Below are positions 6,981-8,245 of a stretch of DNA of 8,245 nucleotides, piece by piece (the stretch's first letter is position 1; each line of letters starts with the position of its first letter). The stretch is taken from assembly GCA_017626655.1 (NCBI GenBank), contig JAGAIH010000241.1, positions 1 to 8,245 on the forward strand, in the 5' to 3' direction. A program made the translations under genes and the position numbers. The DNA comes from Clostridia bacterium. Its GTDB lineage: Bacteria > Bacillota_A > Clostridia > Oscillospirales > CAG-272. The notes below the pieces were generated by a model, which did not search any database, was not told where the DNA came from, and worked only from the letters and a program-made list of their open reading frames with translations.

Positions 6981-7014
6981 GGGCAGCTCACGGCAGGTGG
7001 GCTGCCCCTTTCGT
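6981..7014 (+). terminator. Rho-independent terminator-like hairpin after ftsQ
   Basis: GGGCAGCTCAC (6981-6991), loop GGCAG, GTGGGCTGCCC (6997-7007): an 11-bp stem with one G-U pair, followed by CTTTCGTT. The stem is strong but the T tract is short and interrupted, so termination may be partial. Its position 44 bases after the ftsQ stop fits the end of the murE-ftsQ transcript. Confidence 0.7.
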
Positions 7015-7054
7015 TGCGGAAGATGTAAATTTTTCATAAACTTCATAAAAACTA

Positions 7055-7083
7055 TTGCAATTTTCGCGAAAAAGATATATTAT
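7055..7083 (+). promoter_or_regulatory. Vegetative-type promoter for ftsZ
   Basis: TTGCAA (7055-7060), 17-base spacer, TATTAT (7078-7083): four of six and five of six matches to the -35 and -10 consensus with optimal spacing. The block upstream is A/T-rich, with TTCATAAA at 7033-7040 and 7042-7049, which could act as an UP-like element. Start of transcription would be near 7090, giving a leader of about 110 nt. A second TATAAT at 7096-7101 lacks a -35 partner. Confidence 0.75.
7061..7072. promoter_or_regulatory. Operator-like perfect palindrome in the ftsZ promoter spacer
   Basis: TTTTCGCGAAAA is a perfect 12-bp palindrome located wholly between the -35 and -10 elements. That position is where a dimeric repressor site would block polymerase. 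No regulator can be named from the sequence, and chance is possible in an A/T-rich block. Confidence 0.4.
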
Positions 7084-7089
7084 ATATGT

Positions 7090-7200
7090 ATGGTGTATAA
7101 TCCTGCCCGAAATACGGTGGGACGAGGCGCCGCGAAGCCCTTGGACGGGGGTCAAGGCGTCCACATATGTCGAAAAAGATTTTTTCGGGAGGAAGAAAAC
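7090..7200 (+). promoter_or_regulatory. Structured 5' leader of ftsZ
   Basis: Three local hairpins can be drawn: 7137-7158 (GCCTTGAC pairing with GTCAAGGC, two single-base bulges on the 5' side, GGGG loop), 7142-7163 (TGGACG with CGTCCA) and 7171-7187 (CGAAAAA with TTTTTCG, loop GAT). The first two share bases and exclude each other; the third touches the ribosome binding site GGGAGG at 7187-7192. TCCTGCCCG at 7101-7109 can also pair with CGGGAGGA at 7186-7193 with one bulged G. I recognise no known riboswitch class. Confidence 0.45.
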
Positions 7201-8245
7201 ATGACTTTTGAACACGATGATACCTACGAGTCCGGCGTAAACATTAAAGTAATCGGCGTCGGCGGCGGCGGAAATAATGCCGTTAACCGTATGATCACGT
7301 CCAACATCCGCGGCGTCGAGTTCGTCGCCATCAACACCGACCGTCAGGTCCTGCGCCGCTCCGACGCCTCCATGCAGCTGGTCATCGGCGAGAAGCTGAC
7401 CAACGGCTTCGGCGCGGGCGCCAATCCCCAGATCGGCGCGAGAGCCGCTGAGGAGTCCATCGAGGAGATCAAGGCTCTGCTGGACGGCACCGACATGGTC
7501 TTCATCACCGCCGGTATGGGCGGCGGCACCGGTACCGGCGCGGCTCCCGTGGTGGCCCGCGTGGCTCACGAGATGGACATCCTGACCATCGGTATCGTCA
7601 CCAAGCCCTTCGGCTTCGAGGGTAAGCGCCGTATGGACCAGGCTCTGGCCGGTATCGCCGAGCTGAGCCAGTACGTGGATTCCCTGGTGGTCATCCCCAA
7701 CGACCGCCTGAAGCAGGTCACCGACACCCGCATCACCCTCCAGAACGCCTTCGAGGTGGCTGACGGTGTGCTGGCCCGCGGTACCCAGAGTATCTCCGAC
7801 CTCATCAGCGTCTCCGCATTCATCAACCTGGACTTTGCCGACGTCTGCTCGGTCATGAAGAACGCCGGCCACGCGCACATGGGTGTTGGCTCCGCTACCG
7901 GTAAGGATAAGGCAGAGCTGGCCGCCAAGGCCGCCATCTCCAGCCCCCTGCTGGAGTCCTCCATCACCGGCGCTCACGGTATCCTCATCAACATCACTGC
8001 TTCTCCCGACGTCGGTCTGGAGGACGTGGATGTGGCTTCCAGCCTGATCGCCGCCGAGGCCGCTCCCGATGCCAATGTCATCTGGGGTGTGAACTTCGAC
8101 GACGAGCTGGAGGACGAGATGCGGATCTCCATCATTGCTACCGGCTTTGATAACCAGAAGTGCTTTGCCAAGCCCGCCGCCGCTCCCGTGGCCGCTCCCG
8201 CTGCTCCCGCTGCTCCCGCCGATCCCGTGGAGGCTCCCAAGGCCG
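7201..8245 (+). CDS. ftsZ: Cell division GTPase FtsZ (5' part, C-terminus outside window)
   Basis: Tubulin-like GTPase that polymerises into the Z ring at mid-cell and recruits the divisome. 348 codons visible; the frame is still open at the right edge. ATG 7201 follows GGGAGG at 7187-7192. Short N-terminal tail (1-14), then the Rossmann GTPase domain: [15 protein letters not shown] (17-31), INTD (44-47), [20 protein letters not shown] (63-82), tubulin signature [12 protein letters not shown] (105-116), [14 protein letters not shown] (131-144), PNDRL (166-170). The T7 synergy loop NLDFADV (209-215) has the catalytic Asp pair D211 and D214. The C-terminal domain includes [10 protein letters not shown] (225-234) and [12 protein letters not shown] (259-270), and the GTPase core ends about 320. 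From 324 an Ala/Pro-rich linker begins, encoded by near-repeats of GCTCCCGCT; the C-terminal peptide that binds partners such as SepF or FtsA is outside the window. No ftsA precedes it. Confidence 0.99.
   Translation, partial: MTFEHDDTYESGVNIKVIGVGGGGNNAVNRMITSNIRGVEFVAINTDRQVLRRSDASMQLVIGEKLTNGFGAGANPQIGARAAEESIEEIKALLDGTDMVFITAGMGGGTGTGAAPVVARVAHEMDILTIGIVTKPFGFEGKRRMDQALAGIAELSQYVDSLVVIPNDRLKQVTDTRITLQNAFEVADGVLARGTQSISDLISVSAFINLDFADVCSVMKNAGHAHMGVGSATGKDKAELAAKAAISSPLLESSITGAHGILINITASPDVGLEDVDVASSLIAAEAAPDANVIWGVNFDDELEDEMRISIIATGFDNQKCFAKPAAAPVAAPAAPAAPADPVEAPKA

Larger units (their letters stand above)
6938..7200. other. Intergenic control region between ftsQ and ftsZ
   Basis: The 263-bp gap changes character halfway: GC-rich up to about 7020 with a terminator-like hairpin, then a strongly AT-rich block 7021-7100 with the promoter, then a GC-rich structured leader to ftsZ. 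This layout says ftsZ is expressed from its own promoter, with or without read-through from the dcw operon. There is no ftsA or other gene here. Confidence 0.85.

Noticed and set aside
7096..7101. Second TATAAT as an alternative -10 for ftsZ
   Set aside because: No -35-like sequence lies 16-18 bases upstream, and the TG is directly adjacent rather than one base away as in an extended -10.

Overview
The window is a stretch of the division and cell wall (dcw) cluster of a GC-rich, meso-diaminopimelate-type bacterium. All genes lie on the + strand in the order murE (3' part), murF, mraY, ftsW/spoVE, murG, divIB/ftsQ and ftsZ (5' part). Protein style (FtsW resembling SpoVE, TGSVGKTT MurF, GGTAGHV MurG, short DivIB), AAAGGAG-type ribosome binding sites and gene order fit Bacillota, class Clostridia, probably a GC-rich gut lineage such as Oscillospirales or a relative. 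This placement is inference; no 16S or other taxonomic marker is present.

Layout: 1-546 is the C-terminal part of MurE; 579-2039 MurF; 2079-3110 MraY; 3158-4522 FtsW with an unusually long cytoplasmic N-terminus. The 292-bp gap 4523-4814 is AT-rich and holds a MITE-like palindromic element with 38-bp imperfect inverted ends. Then come murG (4815-5939) and divIB/ftsQ (5975-6937). The gap 6938-7200 holds a terminator-like hairpin, a good vegetative promoter with a 12-bp palindrome in its spacer, and a structured leader of about 110 nt. ftsZ starts at 7201 and runs off the right edge.

The first four enzymes finish the UDP-MurNAc-pentapeptide (MurE, MurF) and carry it onto the lipid (MraY to lipid I, MurG to lipid II). 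FtsW polymerises lipid II at the septum, DivIB belongs to the divisome core, and FtsZ forms the ring that places them. murE to divIB look like one operon, with the inserted element between ftsW and murG; ftsZ looks like a separate transcription unit.

I found no defence system, CRISPR array, tRNA, rRNA or clearly new protein system. The items worth a second look are the palindromic element inside the operon, the control region of ftsZ (operator-like palindrome, competing leader hairpins, a possible SD-sequestering pairing), the FtsW N-terminal extension with a possible internal start, and the absence of murD and ftsA from this part of the cluster.
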